Positions 45,754 through 54,830 of a stretch of 64,000 bases of DNA are shown one piece after another. Position 1 is the first letter of the stretch, and each line of letters opens with the position of its first letter. The notes beneath the pieces were generated by a model. That model was given only the letters and a program-made list of their open reading frames with translations. It was not told the origin of the DNA and did not search any database. The translations under genes and the position numbers were made by a program. The DNA comes from Rhodococcus yunnanensis NBRC 103083 (GTDB taxonomy: Bacteria; Actinomycetota; Actinomycetes; Mycobacteriales; Mycobacteriaceae). The stretch spans positions 62,001-126,000 of the forward strand of contig NZ_BCXH01000007.1 of the NCBI RefSeq assembly GCF_001895005.1. The letters run 5' to 3'.

Positions 45754-47523
45754 TTAATCGATCGAGACATCTTTGGCGAAGCCCTCGAACGTAGGCCGAT
45801 GGAGCGTTGACAGAGAATTGATCAGCCCAATAAATAGTGGCACCGATCGAGCAACACTGTCATTCGAAATTCTGCTTCTTGAGAATGAAGTATCTAACTG
45901 CTGCGATAGGGAAAGCATCATGTCAATTATTGGTCGCCATATTACACCGCCGGCCGCCGGAGATATGTTATCAGTAAATTTTAGATCTACTTTATTGGGA
46001 ATTGGCTTCCCCAAGATCGTTTCCATGCTTTGCGCGATAACATGCACCAACAGGTAATTTGAACCTTTTTTGTTCAAAAATTCAAGACTTTTTTCTTCAG
46101 CGGATGTCTGGGGAGCCTCAACGTTTTTCCTCTTTGCTTCCAGCGATAGCTTCCGTTCGTTGATTTCATTCAGCAAGGAATAGCAAAATACAATATGCCT
46201 GGCAGACGTTCGATCGGTGAAAATCAGACGATAGCTCTTTTCATTGGTCCAGAGATCCGACTTTTTGTCGTAGGCGGTAACCGGATCACCATGAAAAGCG
46301 GCAAGAGATTGACCCACCGTGTAAGACGGAAGAGTAAATTTGCTGCGCTTAATTGCATCACTAGACCCACCTCGTCGGCCACCCTCATACTCTGCATCCG
46401 GGATAGCCTGAAATTCAATTCTTAAGCGCTCTTGGATCTGATCAGTACTCCTGAAATCTGCCGCTTGAATTCGATTCTGCGAATTATTGTACCGCACTAC
46501 GCCTTCAATTAAAGATTCGCGATCCGATTTAACAAACCGAATTGGAACCTGCAAATCAGGGTTTGGCGCATCTTTCAGACTTCCGATCGACCCGGTGGTT
46601 TGCGCGCCATTTACGATCGATATTCCAGTAATCTTCAATGATCTTTTGCCACGTGCACGTCGCCCTACTTCATAGTCCAGAACCAAGGCCGTGATCCCAT
46701 TGTTGAAAACATAAAAGTCACTCGGGGATTCTTGCGCCGTGCGTTTTATTCCGTTATTTATGTTTGAATCACTCTCTCGAGATCCTAAGTATCCGCGTAG
46801 ATTAGCGGAGAAAAGGTTGGTACCGTGCTCGCTGTAGAGAGAATGGAGCCAATCACCTCGAACAGTGGTGACTATGGATTTCCAGTCTTCTTGAATTAGC
46901 TCAACAGCGTCTGGAATTGTTGTTTGAAATTGGTCAGTAACGATAACGGTGCGCGCAGCCTGAGCGTAAAGCTTCTCCAACTCGCTGTCGCCAATCTCCT
47001 CCGCGAAGATGTTTATTTCGCTTCCACCCTTGTAACTGGAGAACGCATTACGAGCGGTTTTTTCTACTACATCGAGCTCGTCGCGCACATTTTTGGATGA
47101 AGGTAGGTTGTGGACGTACCATATGTGAAATTGCCGAATCGAACCGGCCTCGACTGCTGATCGGAGTTCGTCTGCGCGTCCCTTCAATCCTTCGGGAAGT
47201 CGATCGAGATCCTCCGTCAGCAACCACGAGAGTGCGGCGTTGAGGTCTGAGGCCTTGTTGGCCGGAGCGGATGCCCGCATCTTCGATGACAGATAACATT
47301 GGCCTAATACCGCGATTTCACGTTCTTTATCGACATATAGAACATCGCATTTTTTGTCATCCCCTCCCCCGGTGATTGACTCAGTTGCAACGGTAAGCAG
47401 ATCATCCAGCCCGAAGCGGAGGTTAAGAGCAAAAACGCCGATCGAGTCGTCGCTAAGGTTGTAGTCGGCTCGAATCACGTCGAATGCACTCCGCCAACTC
47501 GACCCGGGCTTCTTCGCAATCAT
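45754..47523 (-). CDS. AIPR-family (abortive infection phage resistance) protein
   Basis: ATG 47523, preceded by GAAGGAG, gives a 589-aa protein with the AIPR core near residues 230-330: LFSANLRGYLGSRES, DFYVFNNGITAL, ISIVNGAQTTGSI and VRYNNSQNRIQAADFRS. AIPR proteins are linked to abortive phage resistance and often lie in restriction or helicase gene clusters; the biochemical activity is not known to me. Composition is clearly AT-richer than the neighbours, pointing to separate acquisition. It follows, in the same direction, the SF1/SF2 helicase operon after a 117-bp gap. Confidence 0.85.
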   Translation of the reverse strand: MIAKKPGSSWRSAFDVIRADYNLSDDSIGVFALNLRFGLDDLLTVATESITGGGDDKKCDVLYVDKEREIAVLGQCYLSSKMRASAPANKASDLNAALSWLLTEDLDRLPEGLKGRADELRSAVEAGSIRQFHIWYVHNLPSSKNVRDELDVVEKTARNAFSSYKGGSEINIFAEEIGDSELEKLYAQAARTVIVTDQFQTTIPDAVELIQEDWKSIVTTVRGDWLHSLYSEHGTNLFSANLRGYLGSRESDSNINNGIKRTAQESPSDFYVFNNGITALVLDYEVGRRARGKRSLKITGISIVNGAQTTGSIGSLKDAPNPDLQVPIRFVKSDRESLIEGVVRYNNSQNRIQAADFRSTDQIQERLRIEFQAIPDAEYEGGRRGGSSDAIKRSKFTLPSYTVGQSLAAFHGDPVTAYDKKSDLWTNEKSYRLIFTDRTSARHIVFCYSLLNEINERKLSLEAKRKNVEAPQTSAEEKSLEFLNKKGSNYLLVHVIAQSMETILGKPIPNKVDLKFTDNISPAAGGVIWRPIIDMMLSLSQQLDTSFSRSRISNDSVARSVPLFIGLINSLSTLHRPTFEGFAKDVSID

Positions 47524-47640
47524 TGCACTCCTTCATAGCTCGTAAGTTCGGTCGACACTACATCACCGCTCTTCAAGTTCGGCCCTAACTAACCGTTCAA
47601 TTTTGAACCGAACCTTGAATCCCCGTAAGTCCGCCGGCGT

Positions 47641-49326
47641 TCATTCAACAATATAAGCAAGAGTTCTAGCAGCTTCCCGCTCCAACGATTTCAACCCCCG
47701 CTTTTCAAGACTCTCGATGACCATGCGCTTGAGGTTCATCTCCGCCGCCACCTGCGACACCGTCCGCGGCTTCGCCCCGTCGATCCCGTACCGCCGGATC
47801 AACACCGATGCCTCTCGCACATCGATGGCAGCTATGCAGCGCAGAATGCCGTCGAGCTGATCCGGCGTCCCGTACTGCGCCTCCGACAGAATCTCTTTGA
47901 CCGTCCGAGTCCTCGCCGCGGATGCCGTCGTCGGCACCATCTTGGACTGTGGAATCACGATCGGATCGATCGGCGTCGGTTCCACCGGAGGCTTCGGCAG
48001 AATCGGCGCCGACTGATCCAACCAACTCGCCAACACCGCACCCGCATCAGCCAGATCGACGTCCACGACCCCCGCGGCCACACCCGTCAACTCATCCAAA
48101 AACGCCTCATGCGCCCCCAGAGACGGATCCTCGTTCGTCCCCGCCACATACATGATCACGAACGCCGCAGGCCGACCATCAGGCTTCAGCCGCAGAATCC
48201 GACCCATCCGCTGAATCATCTGCCGCTTAGACGAACTCGACGCGATGATCACCCCGACATCCACCGCCGGCACATCGATACCCTCATCCAGCACCCGCGG
48301 CGCCACCAAGCTCCTCAGCTCACCAGCCCGGAACTGCTTCAGAATCCGCGTCCGACCCACCCGATCCAGATGACTCGAATACTGATGCGCCGCAACCCCA
48401 CCAGCCTTGAGCACCTCAGCACCCTTCGCCGCAGACTCCTTCGTCTCCGAGAACACGATCGACCGTTCCGACTTCGCCAACCCCGGCGTGATCGCAGCCA
48501 ACGCCTGCAGCTTGCCCTCACAGTCCGCCAGCAACGCCCGCCTCTTACTGAACGCCGACAGATACCTGCTTGCCACCCGACTCGCCGGCAGATGCCGCTC
48601 CTTGCTCAGGTCTACTGCGTTCTTCATGAACTCACCGAACGGCTCAGCAGCACAGCCATAGTCGTCGATCAACGTGTTACGCAGCGACTTCGCCTTCTCG
48701 TCCAGATCCTGGAACTTCGACGCCTCCTCCGCGGAGAACGGCACCGCGACCGTCATCACCCGCACCGGGGCGAGTATCCCGTCACGTCTCCCCCGCGCTG
48801 CGTCGCACCCCTTGACCAGGTTCTCGAAGTACGGCATCAGATGCGTGTCGACCCCGTCGTCCTGACGCTCCAACGTCGCCGTCAACCCGAGCCGCTCCTC
48901 GAACCGATTGATCAACACCTTCGCGAACGAACCCGCCCCGTAACGATGCACCTCGTCCGCCACCAACAGCGCACCCGTACGCGGCATCGGCGCACCAGGA
49001 CGGATCGCCGACTGAATCGTCGTGATCAACACGTCGTACTGCCGGAACGTGTCGTTGTGCCCGTTCCCGCGTCGCCCGATCCGCACACTCGGCAACGCCT
49101 TCACCATCGCCGTGTACCACTGCTCGAGCAGATCGATACTCGGCACCACCACCAACACCTGACGACCACGACTCACCGAATCCAGCGTCGCCGCCAAACC
49201 CACATGTGTCTTCCCGGTGCCGGTGACCGCCTCGACGATCGCCCGATACCCGTTCGACACCCATGCATCGAAGGCTTCCCTCTGCCACTCCCGCAGCCCC
49301 TCGGACCGCGTCGCCACCTGCGTCAT
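47641..49326 (-). CDS. SF2 DEAD/DEAH-type helicase with C-terminal HTH
   Basis: I start this 561-aa protein at ATG 49326, which overlaps the upstream stop as ATGA; a longer frame to 49353 exists. SF2 motifs are present: LREWQREAFDAW (Q-like), EAVTGTGKTHV (I), LLVADEVHRY (DEVH, II), LGLTATLER (III), and in the C-lobe SIVFSETKESA, VLDEGIDVPAV and QMIQRMGRILRLK (VI). The last 80 residues form a sigma-region-4-like helix-turn-helix (TVSQVAAEMNLKRMVIESLEKRGLKSLE) that may bind DNA. It is coupled to the giant SF1 helicase-nuclease, so the two probably act on the same DNA substrate. Confidence 0.85.
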   Translation of the reverse strand: MTQVATRSEGLREWQREAFDAWVSNGYRAIVEAVTGTGKTHVGLAATLDSVSRGRQVLVVVPSIDLLEQWYTAMVKALPSVRIGRRGNGHNDTFRQYDVLITTIQSAIRPGAPMPRTGALLVADEVHRYGAGSFAKVLINRFEERLGLTATLERQDDGVDTHLMPYFENLVKGCDAARGRRDGILAPVRVMTVAVPFSAEEASKFQDLDEKAKSLRNTLIDDYGCAAEPFGEFMKNAVDLSKERHLPASRVASRYLSAFSKRRALLADCEGKLQALAAITPGLAKSERSIVFSETKESAAKGAEVLKAGGVAAHQYSSHLDRVGRTRILKQFRAGELRSLVAPRVLDEGIDVPAVDVGVIIASSSSKRQMIQRMGRILRLKPDGRPAAFVIMYVAGTNEDPSLGAHEAFLDELTGVAAGVVDVDLADAGAVLASWLDQSAPILPKPPVEPTPIDPIVIPQSKMVPTTASAARTRTVKEILSEAQYGTPDQLDGILRCIAAIDVREASVLIRRYGIDGAKPRTVSQVAAEMNLKRMVIESLEKRGLKSLEREAARTLAYIVE

Positions 49327-52300
49327 AACGTCAACCCCTGCGGCCGCACCCATTCCTCCACACCATCGCGTTTACGTCTGACCAGCTTTCGAGTCACAAC
49401 CAAGTCAGCCAACAACTGATCCGCCTTTGTCCCCGACAATCCCGTCACCCGCTGACACCGCTCCAACGTCAACGGCGCATTCGGGCGCGCCGCGGCAATC
49501 GCGATCTCTCGCGCACCCGCCCACGACGCCACCGGAAGTGCATCCAATTCGGCTTGCAGTGAACGACTTCCGGACACACCCGCCGGCTCAACGACAACAC
49601 CCGATGTACGACGCTTTCGCGGCATCGCATCCGGCGTCGGAGCAGGCGGTCTCTTCTTCGACGCTCTCAGCGCTTCGTCGCGGGATTTGATCTCCGCGAG
49701 CGCTTCCTGGACGGCCTCCGGCGTGACCTCGCAGTCCTCTACGGTCTTCGCGACGGAGAACTTGTTCCGCTTCTGCGAATAGCGAATGGCCGCAATGAGA
49801 TCCTCACGCGGCATCGCCCGAACCGGCTCCGGTAGGAGCTCGACTGCATCATCGACGTCGTCGAGCTCACCATCGGCGTCTTCATGGGGTTCGTCGTCGA
49901 CCTGCTCCTCGGCGGTCTCGATGACCTCCGGCAGCGGCGCGAGCTCGACTTCGACGATCTGCGAGGGTGCGGGCGCTTCGACGGTGACGAGTTCGACTGC
50001 TTCCTCGTCGGCTTCGGCGCCTTCGGGGTCACGCACCAGCGCGATCGGCGTCCACGTCGAGTTGCCCGATCCTTCGACGGCCACCTCGACCTCGCCCTGC
50101 AGGATGCCGACCGAATCCAGCAATTCGGTGACGGTGTCGAGGACCCGATCCCGGTCGAGCGCGAAGTCCGACGCCCGAATCCGGTGGAACAGCCATCCGC
50201 AGCGCCTGAGCTCGAACTCGCGTTCCATGCGGTCCAGCAGCTCGTATGCATCGACGGCGCTGTCGTCATCGCATTCGATCGCAACGCGGACGGCGGCACC
50301 GGTGACGACCAGGTCGATGGTCATCTCGTTGACGTCGACGCGCGGGTTGACGTGGTAGCCGCGCTCCTGCAGCGCGAGGAAGACCTGCTGTTCGAACAGC
50401 GATCCGAAGTCCGGATGCGGTGCCGTCGGAGAGACTGGATCGGGCATCGCGGGAACCGGGACCGTCGGCGCGGCCTCGACGTAGGACAGGAGCGAGCATC
50501 GTAGATCGGTGGCCGACAGGCTGTCCGCTGCCACGGAGTGGAACAGCCACAGCTGATCTCGTGCACGAGTGGCCGCGACATTGAAGCGTCGCTTGAACAT
50601 GTCCGTCGTCAACGCCTTCGACGACGACCCCGGCGCAATGACCATCGACAGGAACATCACGTCGCGCTCGTCGCCTTGGAAGTCCGGCGGAGTGCCGACG
50701 CGGATGCGTCGCTCGTCGATCTGCTCGGACGGCACACGCTCGAAAATCAGCGACCGGATCAGATCCGCCTGCGCCGCCCCCTGGAGGACGACGACGCCGA
50801 AGGTCTTGTCCTCGTAGTCCGGCTCGGCGAGGCACAGAGCGAGCTGGTCGACGAGTGCGTTCGCCTCGGCGGTGTTGCTCAGGCGCGTGCTCGAACCGGA
50901 GGTGACCGCGTCTTCTACGAACGTACTGCGCAGCGGCGCAAGCCGATCCGCTCCGAACTGCCGCACCGGAACGAGCGGTTGGTCACCGTAGAACTGGGTC
51001 GACGACCATTGGATGATCTCCGGCATGGATCGGTAGTGCTCACGCAGTCGCACGGCGTCGCCGAATCGAGTGCGCAGCATCGAGAACAGACTCGACCTCG
51101 GGGTGAGCGTCATGCGCGTCGTGATCGGCACGTCCGGGAGGAAGTAGTCGAGGCGGTCGATGACGGATTCGAGGGTGTAGTTCTGGATCGACGCCGGGGC
51201 ACATTGCTTGTCGTCGCCGACGACGATGACGCGCGGCGCCAACCACATCAGAAACATGCTGGTGATCTCGGCCTGGCTGGCCTCGTCGACGATAACGACG
51301 TCGAATGCGTTCTGCTGCGGCGGAATCGACGACAGCACCTGCGCAATCGGCATCACCCACGCCGGTACCACCGTCTGGGCATCCTTCATCGCTGCCCGCG
51401 CCGCGACGCGGTACCGCTGCGCGAGGCTGCTGGTGCCGAGGCCTGCGTTGGACATGTTCTCCTGATACGCCCGCAGTGCGGTGACCTCGCGACTCGTCAT
51501 GCGCTGCAGGCATTGCTGCCACGCCTGCTCGGCCGCGAGCTGCGCCGTCAGGGAGGAGATTTCGTCGTCGAGGGCGTCGAGTTCGGCGTCGAGATCATCG
51601 TTCTGGTCGGGCTGCTGCGCGGCCTCGATCGACTGCCTGGTCCAGCGCCACGCCCACGCCCGAGCGAATGTGCCTGCAAGAGTGGACCAGTCGGTGGTCG
51701 TGTCCTCGGACAGGCTGCGTGCAAGGGAGGGCGCATGCTCGGCCAACGCGTCGAGCAGAGCAGTGTTGTTGTTTCCGGGCTCGGCGTAGGCGACGAGGCG
51801 CTCGTAGCTGTCGATGTCGCCGGCTCTGACGGCGTCGGCGAGACCGTCGGGCAGCGTCGTGTCGGAAGACAGTCGCGTTACGAGGTCGCCCAGCTCGTCA
51901 CGCGCGGTAGAGGCGTCGGAGCGGTCGGTGAGCGCCGAGATGTCATCGGCGAGAGTTACTGCGTCGGCGAGCGTCGACACCTGAGGCAGGGACGGGATGA
52001 ACGCGCCGAGGGAGGCGACGAGCTCGTCGCGCGCAGTCGCGATACTGCCCGTGGCGAGCACCTGGTTCCACACGATGTGGAGGGTGTTGACCTGCTGTTC
52101 GCGACTGTCGGCGGGATCGATGGGCAGTTCGATGCCGATGCCGCGCAACAGGTGTGCGGCGTCGTCGACCGCGACGAGGGCGCGGATGTGGTTGGTGACG
52201 AGTCGGAGTTCGGCGGCCTGGGTCGCGTCGGTGCCGTCGACGGTTGCCCGTGCATCGAGCTTGTCGACGACGCCGTGCTCGTGGGGCGTGCGGAGCCAGC

Positions 52301-54320
52301 GCATGGTGTCGAACGGGCCGCTCTCGTAGAGCTTGGCCAGAGCGTCGAACGCGTTGAGCGCCTGTCGGCTCGAGACCTGCGTGCTCACCTGGTGCGAGCC
52401 GACCGCGGCATCGGCGCTGATGGCGACCGACAACATGGCCGACACCGTCTGCGCGCGCGACCACAACGTCCCGAGCGCGCCGGAGAGAATGCCGTCGGCC
52501 AGGGAGGTGTAGTGCGGGCCGAACGATTCGATAGCGCGAGCCCGGTCTGTCAGCGTCTGCGCCGACGGCAGGATGTAGTGGAGCTGAGCGGGATCGATGT
52601 CGTCGAAGATCGTGCCCGACGCGGCCCCCGCGCGAGCGCACAGCGATCGGACCTCCTCGGCTGTGGGGAGGCTCGATCCGGGAGCGGCGTCGGTGAACAG
52701 CGAGGCGAAGGCGGCGTCGTCCAATGGCGGGGCCTCGGTGTGGAGAGGTCCAGGGATCCAGCCGAGTTGGCTCTGCTGCGAGTTGAGCGTGGTGACGATC
52801 GCCGCAAGGGTTCCGGAGTACTGAGGGGAGAGGGTGTGGGTCTCGGCTTCCGAGGACCGAGCGAGTTGCATCTGCAGTTTCAGTTTGTAGCGGCGCTCTT
52901 TGGTGCCCATCCGCTTGGCTGCGAGGGTGCGGATGGTGCGGGTGGACTCGGTGGCGTCGAACGCGGCTTTGCGGGTGGCGATGGTGGAGACGCTCTCGTC
53001 GAGCTCGGCCGATCCCCCGCGTGCCATGTCGGTCACCGATACGCAGAGGTCCTGGAGTTCGGCGGGCAGTTTGTCCTTCAGAACGCGCAGCGCCTGGGCC
53101 TTCTCGCTGGTGACGAGGATGCGCTGGCCCTGAGCCATCAACGCGGACATCAGGTTTGCGATGGTGTGGGTCTTGCCGGTGCCGGGAGGGCCTTCGACGA
53201 CGACGCCTGTGTCGTTCATGACGCGGTTGTAGATGCCGGCCTGGGCGCGATTGGCGGGGAGCGGGAAGAGCGGCTCGGCGCTGGGAGTGTCGCTGACGTG
53301 GGATTCGAGCCAGTCGCGGCGGGTGTTGTCGTCGTGAGTCTCGACGAGCTGTGCGAGCCCGACCGGCACAGGTGCACCGGCGTCCAGCGCCGCGAGCATG
53401 GCCTCGTAGTACGACGCGAGTGCGAACGCGCCTCGCTTGCGCAGCACGAGAGCCGGGGACATGCGGAGAGTGTCGGCGGAGGAGCCGACGGGTTTGTCAT
53501 GATCGGCGATGACGGTCAGTGGCTGCTTCAGCGCCGAGCTGGCCCACTGCCCGAGCAGTCCCGGGATGTCCGCGGACAGCGACGACGTGACGAGCTCGGC
53601 AAGGCTGCGATGGAGGGCTTTCGACCCCGCGCGGTCGAAGCCTTCGAGGTCGAGAAGGACCTGCACGTCTTCGAGACGCGGGCTGCTGGCGGGCGCGACG
53701 GTGACGATCAGATCGCCGGTCGAGTCCTCTCGGCTGATACTCGCCTGCTGAGTGATGAGGTGCGTAGCGATCCGCTGGCCGCCGACCGTGGCGTCGAGGT
53801 AGCCGGATGCGATGACGAGTTCGAGGGACTCGGGTTGGGTGCCGAGGTCGTGGAGCATGAGGTCGACGGAGCGGAAGAGCTCTGCGAACGGACGGCGTTC
53901 ACGGTCCTCCAGGGACCATTCGGTCCAGGTGGGTAGCCACGCCTCGAACTGGGTCCTGGCGCCCGCGGGGGCCTGCTGCCTCAGCGCGGGTGGGGTGACG
54001 GTCTCGTCGACCCAGATCTCGAGCACCGCCGGAAGACCAGGCGGCTGTTCGATGCTCGTGCGCGGGATACGAACCGCCACATCCCCGGGGGCGACGTCGG
54101 TGTTGACGTCGAGGGACCTGGCGTCGTCGAACAGCCACTCCACGCGGGCCTCGCCGCCGTACTGGCGAATCGGCTTGGACTGAGCGCCCACAGTCTCGCG
54201 AAGAAACTCGAGCAGACGACGTACGCGTCCACGCAACTCGCCGTCATCCACTGCCGCCACCGGATCCTCACATCTCGAACTCACCTGAACAGCCCTCAAC
54301 CTATAGGGGTTGGGTGACAC
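49323..54320 (-). CDS. Giant SF1 helicase with C-terminal REase-like nuclease
   Basis: The 1665-aa protein opens at a GTG at 54320 (a GTG 12 codons in is an alternative). After a ~340-residue N-domain, it has Walker A GPPGTGKT at 377-384, a long helical insertion of about 500 residues, Walker B VVIVDEASQ with Asp near 1012, VVGDDKQCAP, REHYRSMPEII, FQGDERDV and FNVAATRARDQLW. The nuclease follows (GSLFEQQVFLALQERGYHV, MTIDLVVTG, VAIECDDD), then an acidic linker and a C-terminal helical region. It resembles the DUF4011-type protein in plan but lacks the DUF4011 and transglutaminase-like parts. It is the first gene of a coupled operon. Confidence 0.85.
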   Translation of the reverse strand: MSPNPYRLRAVQVSSRCEDPVAAVDDGELRGRVRRLLEFLRETVGAQSKPIRQYGGEARVEWLFDDARSLDVNTDVAPGDVAVRIPRTSIEQPPGLPAVLEIWVDETVTPPALRQQAPAGARTQFEAWLPTWTEWSLEDRERRPFAELFRSVDLMLHDLGTQPESLELVIASGYLDATVGGQRIATHLITQQASISREDSTGDLIVTVAPASSPRLEDVQVLLDLEGFDRAGSKALHRSLAELVTSSLSADIPGLLGQWASSALKQPLTVIADHDKPVGSSADTLRMSPALVLRKRGAFALASYYEAMLAALDAGAPVPVGLAQLVETHDDNTRRDWLESHVSDTPSAEPLFPLPANRAQAGIYNRVMNDTGVVVEGPPGTGKTHTIANLMSALMAQGQRILVTSEKAQALRVLKDKLPAELQDLCVSVTDMARGGSAELDESVSTIATRKAAFDATESTRTIRTLAAKRMGTKERRYKLKLQMQLARSSEAETHTLSPQYSGTLAAIVTTLNSQQSQLGWIPGPLHTEAPPLDDAAFASLFTDAAPGSSLPTAEEVRSLCARAGAASGTIFDDIDPAQLHYILPSAQTLTDRARAIESFGPHYTSLADGILSGALGTLWSRAQTVSAMLSVAISADAAVGSHQVSTQVSSRQALNAFDALAKLYESGPFDTMRWLRTPHEHGVVDKLDARATVDGTDATQAAELRLVTNHIRALVAVDDAAHLLRGIGIELPIDPADSREQQVNTLHIVWNQVLATGSIATARDELVASLGAFIPSLPQVSTLADAVTLADDISALTDRSDASTARDELGDLVTRLSSDTTLPDGLADAVRAGDIDSYERLVAYAEPGNNNTALLDALAEHAPSLARSLSEDTTTDWSTLAGTFARAWAWRWTRQSIEAAQQPDQNDDLDAELDALDDEISSLTAQLAAEQAWQQCLQRMTSREVTALRAYQENMSNAGLGTSSLAQRYRVAARAAMKDAQTVVPAWVMPIAQVLSSIPPQQNAFDVVIVDEASQAEITSMFLMWLAPRVIVVGDDKQCAPASIQNYTLESVIDRLDYFLPDVPITTRMTLTPRSSLFSMLRTRFGDAVRLREHYRSMPEIIQWSSTQFYGDQPLVPVRQFGADRLAPLRSTFVEDAVTSGSSTRLSNTAEANALVDQLALCLAEPDYEDKTFGVVVLQGAAQADLIRSLIFERVPSEQIDERRIRVGTPPDFQGDERDVMFLSMVIAPGSSSKALTTDMFKRRFNVAATRARDQLWLFHSVAADSLSATDLRCSLLSYVEAAPTVPVPAMPDPVSPTAPHPDFGSLFEQQVFLALQERGYHVNPRVDVNEMTIDLVVTGAAVRVAIECDDDSAVDAYELLDRMEREFELRRCGWLFHRIRASDFALDRDRVLDTVTELLDSVGILQGEVEVAVEGSGNSTWTPIALVRDPEGAEADEEAVELVTVEAPAPSQIVEVELAPLPEVIETAEEQVDDEPHEDADGELDDVDDAVELLPEPVRAMPREDLIAAIRYSQKRNKFSVAKTVEDCEVTPEAVQEALAEIKSRDEALRASKKRPPAPTPDAMPRKRRTSGVVVEPAGVSGSRSLQAELDALPVASWAGAREIAIAAARPNAPLTLERCQRVTGLSGTKADQLLADLVVTRKLVRRKRDGVEEWVRPQGLTL

Positions 54321-54830
54321 GGTCCGATGGCGATTCGGCAGCGCGAGATTGCACAGAGTCGGATTGTGGGACGAAACAGCCTCTATCTGCGAATTTCTCG
54401 GGTATCAACAGCTCAGATCACAGACTTGACACCCACAAGTCCGTCAAAGTTCATTCGTTCGAATGAACAGTGGCGCGAGCCAGCCGGGCCTTGCCGTTGA
54501 ACTGCTCCTCTGCCTCACCCCTCCGGCCCCGATAACCCAGCCCATCGCCTTACATCACAGCGAGTATCTCGAACGACTGGAAATCCGCAGGTCATCTGCA
54601 GTTACACCGATCATGTGTGGACCATGCAATGCCTTGCCCCTGCCCCGGTTGTGACCTCGATCCTGGAAGGTCAATACAAGAGCTTGGACTGTTCGGGGTC
54701 AACGATCATCGAGACTTTCAGTCGATTTTCCAGTCCAGGAGCTGTCGGCCTCACGACTCAACTGCCGCGCTGACGACCCCTCCCACAAGTAGTCTGAGAC
54801 GGTCAGTTTCGGCACATCAGGAAGAGCGCA
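54321..54830. other. Divergent intergenic region with a strong inverted repeat
   Basis: No gene is seen in these 510 bases between the helicase operon (left, minus) and the repeat membrane-protein gene (right, plus). The inverted repeat at 54449-54468 is the only notable element. Confidence 0.45.
54449..54468. promoter_or_regulatory. Candidate operator: 9-bp inverted repeat
   Basis: GTTCATTCG and CGAATGAAC flank a TT centre, a perfect 20-bp dyad. It lies 130 bp upstream of the SF1/SF2 helicase operon and 360 bp upstream of the divergent gene at 54831. A related shorter dyad is at 56095-56112. The SF2 protein's HTH is one possible binder, but that is a guess. Confidence 0.45.

Noticed and set aside
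48109..49419. 436-codon plus-strand ORF antisense to the SF2 helicase
   Set aside because: Extremely Arg/His-rich with no motifs; a shadow of the helicase gene.
50538..53936. 1132-codon open frame antisense to the SF1 helicase
   Set aside because: Arg/Gly/Val-rich low-complexity sequence typical of an antisense shadow in high-GC DNA; the minus-strand frame has full SF1 motifs.
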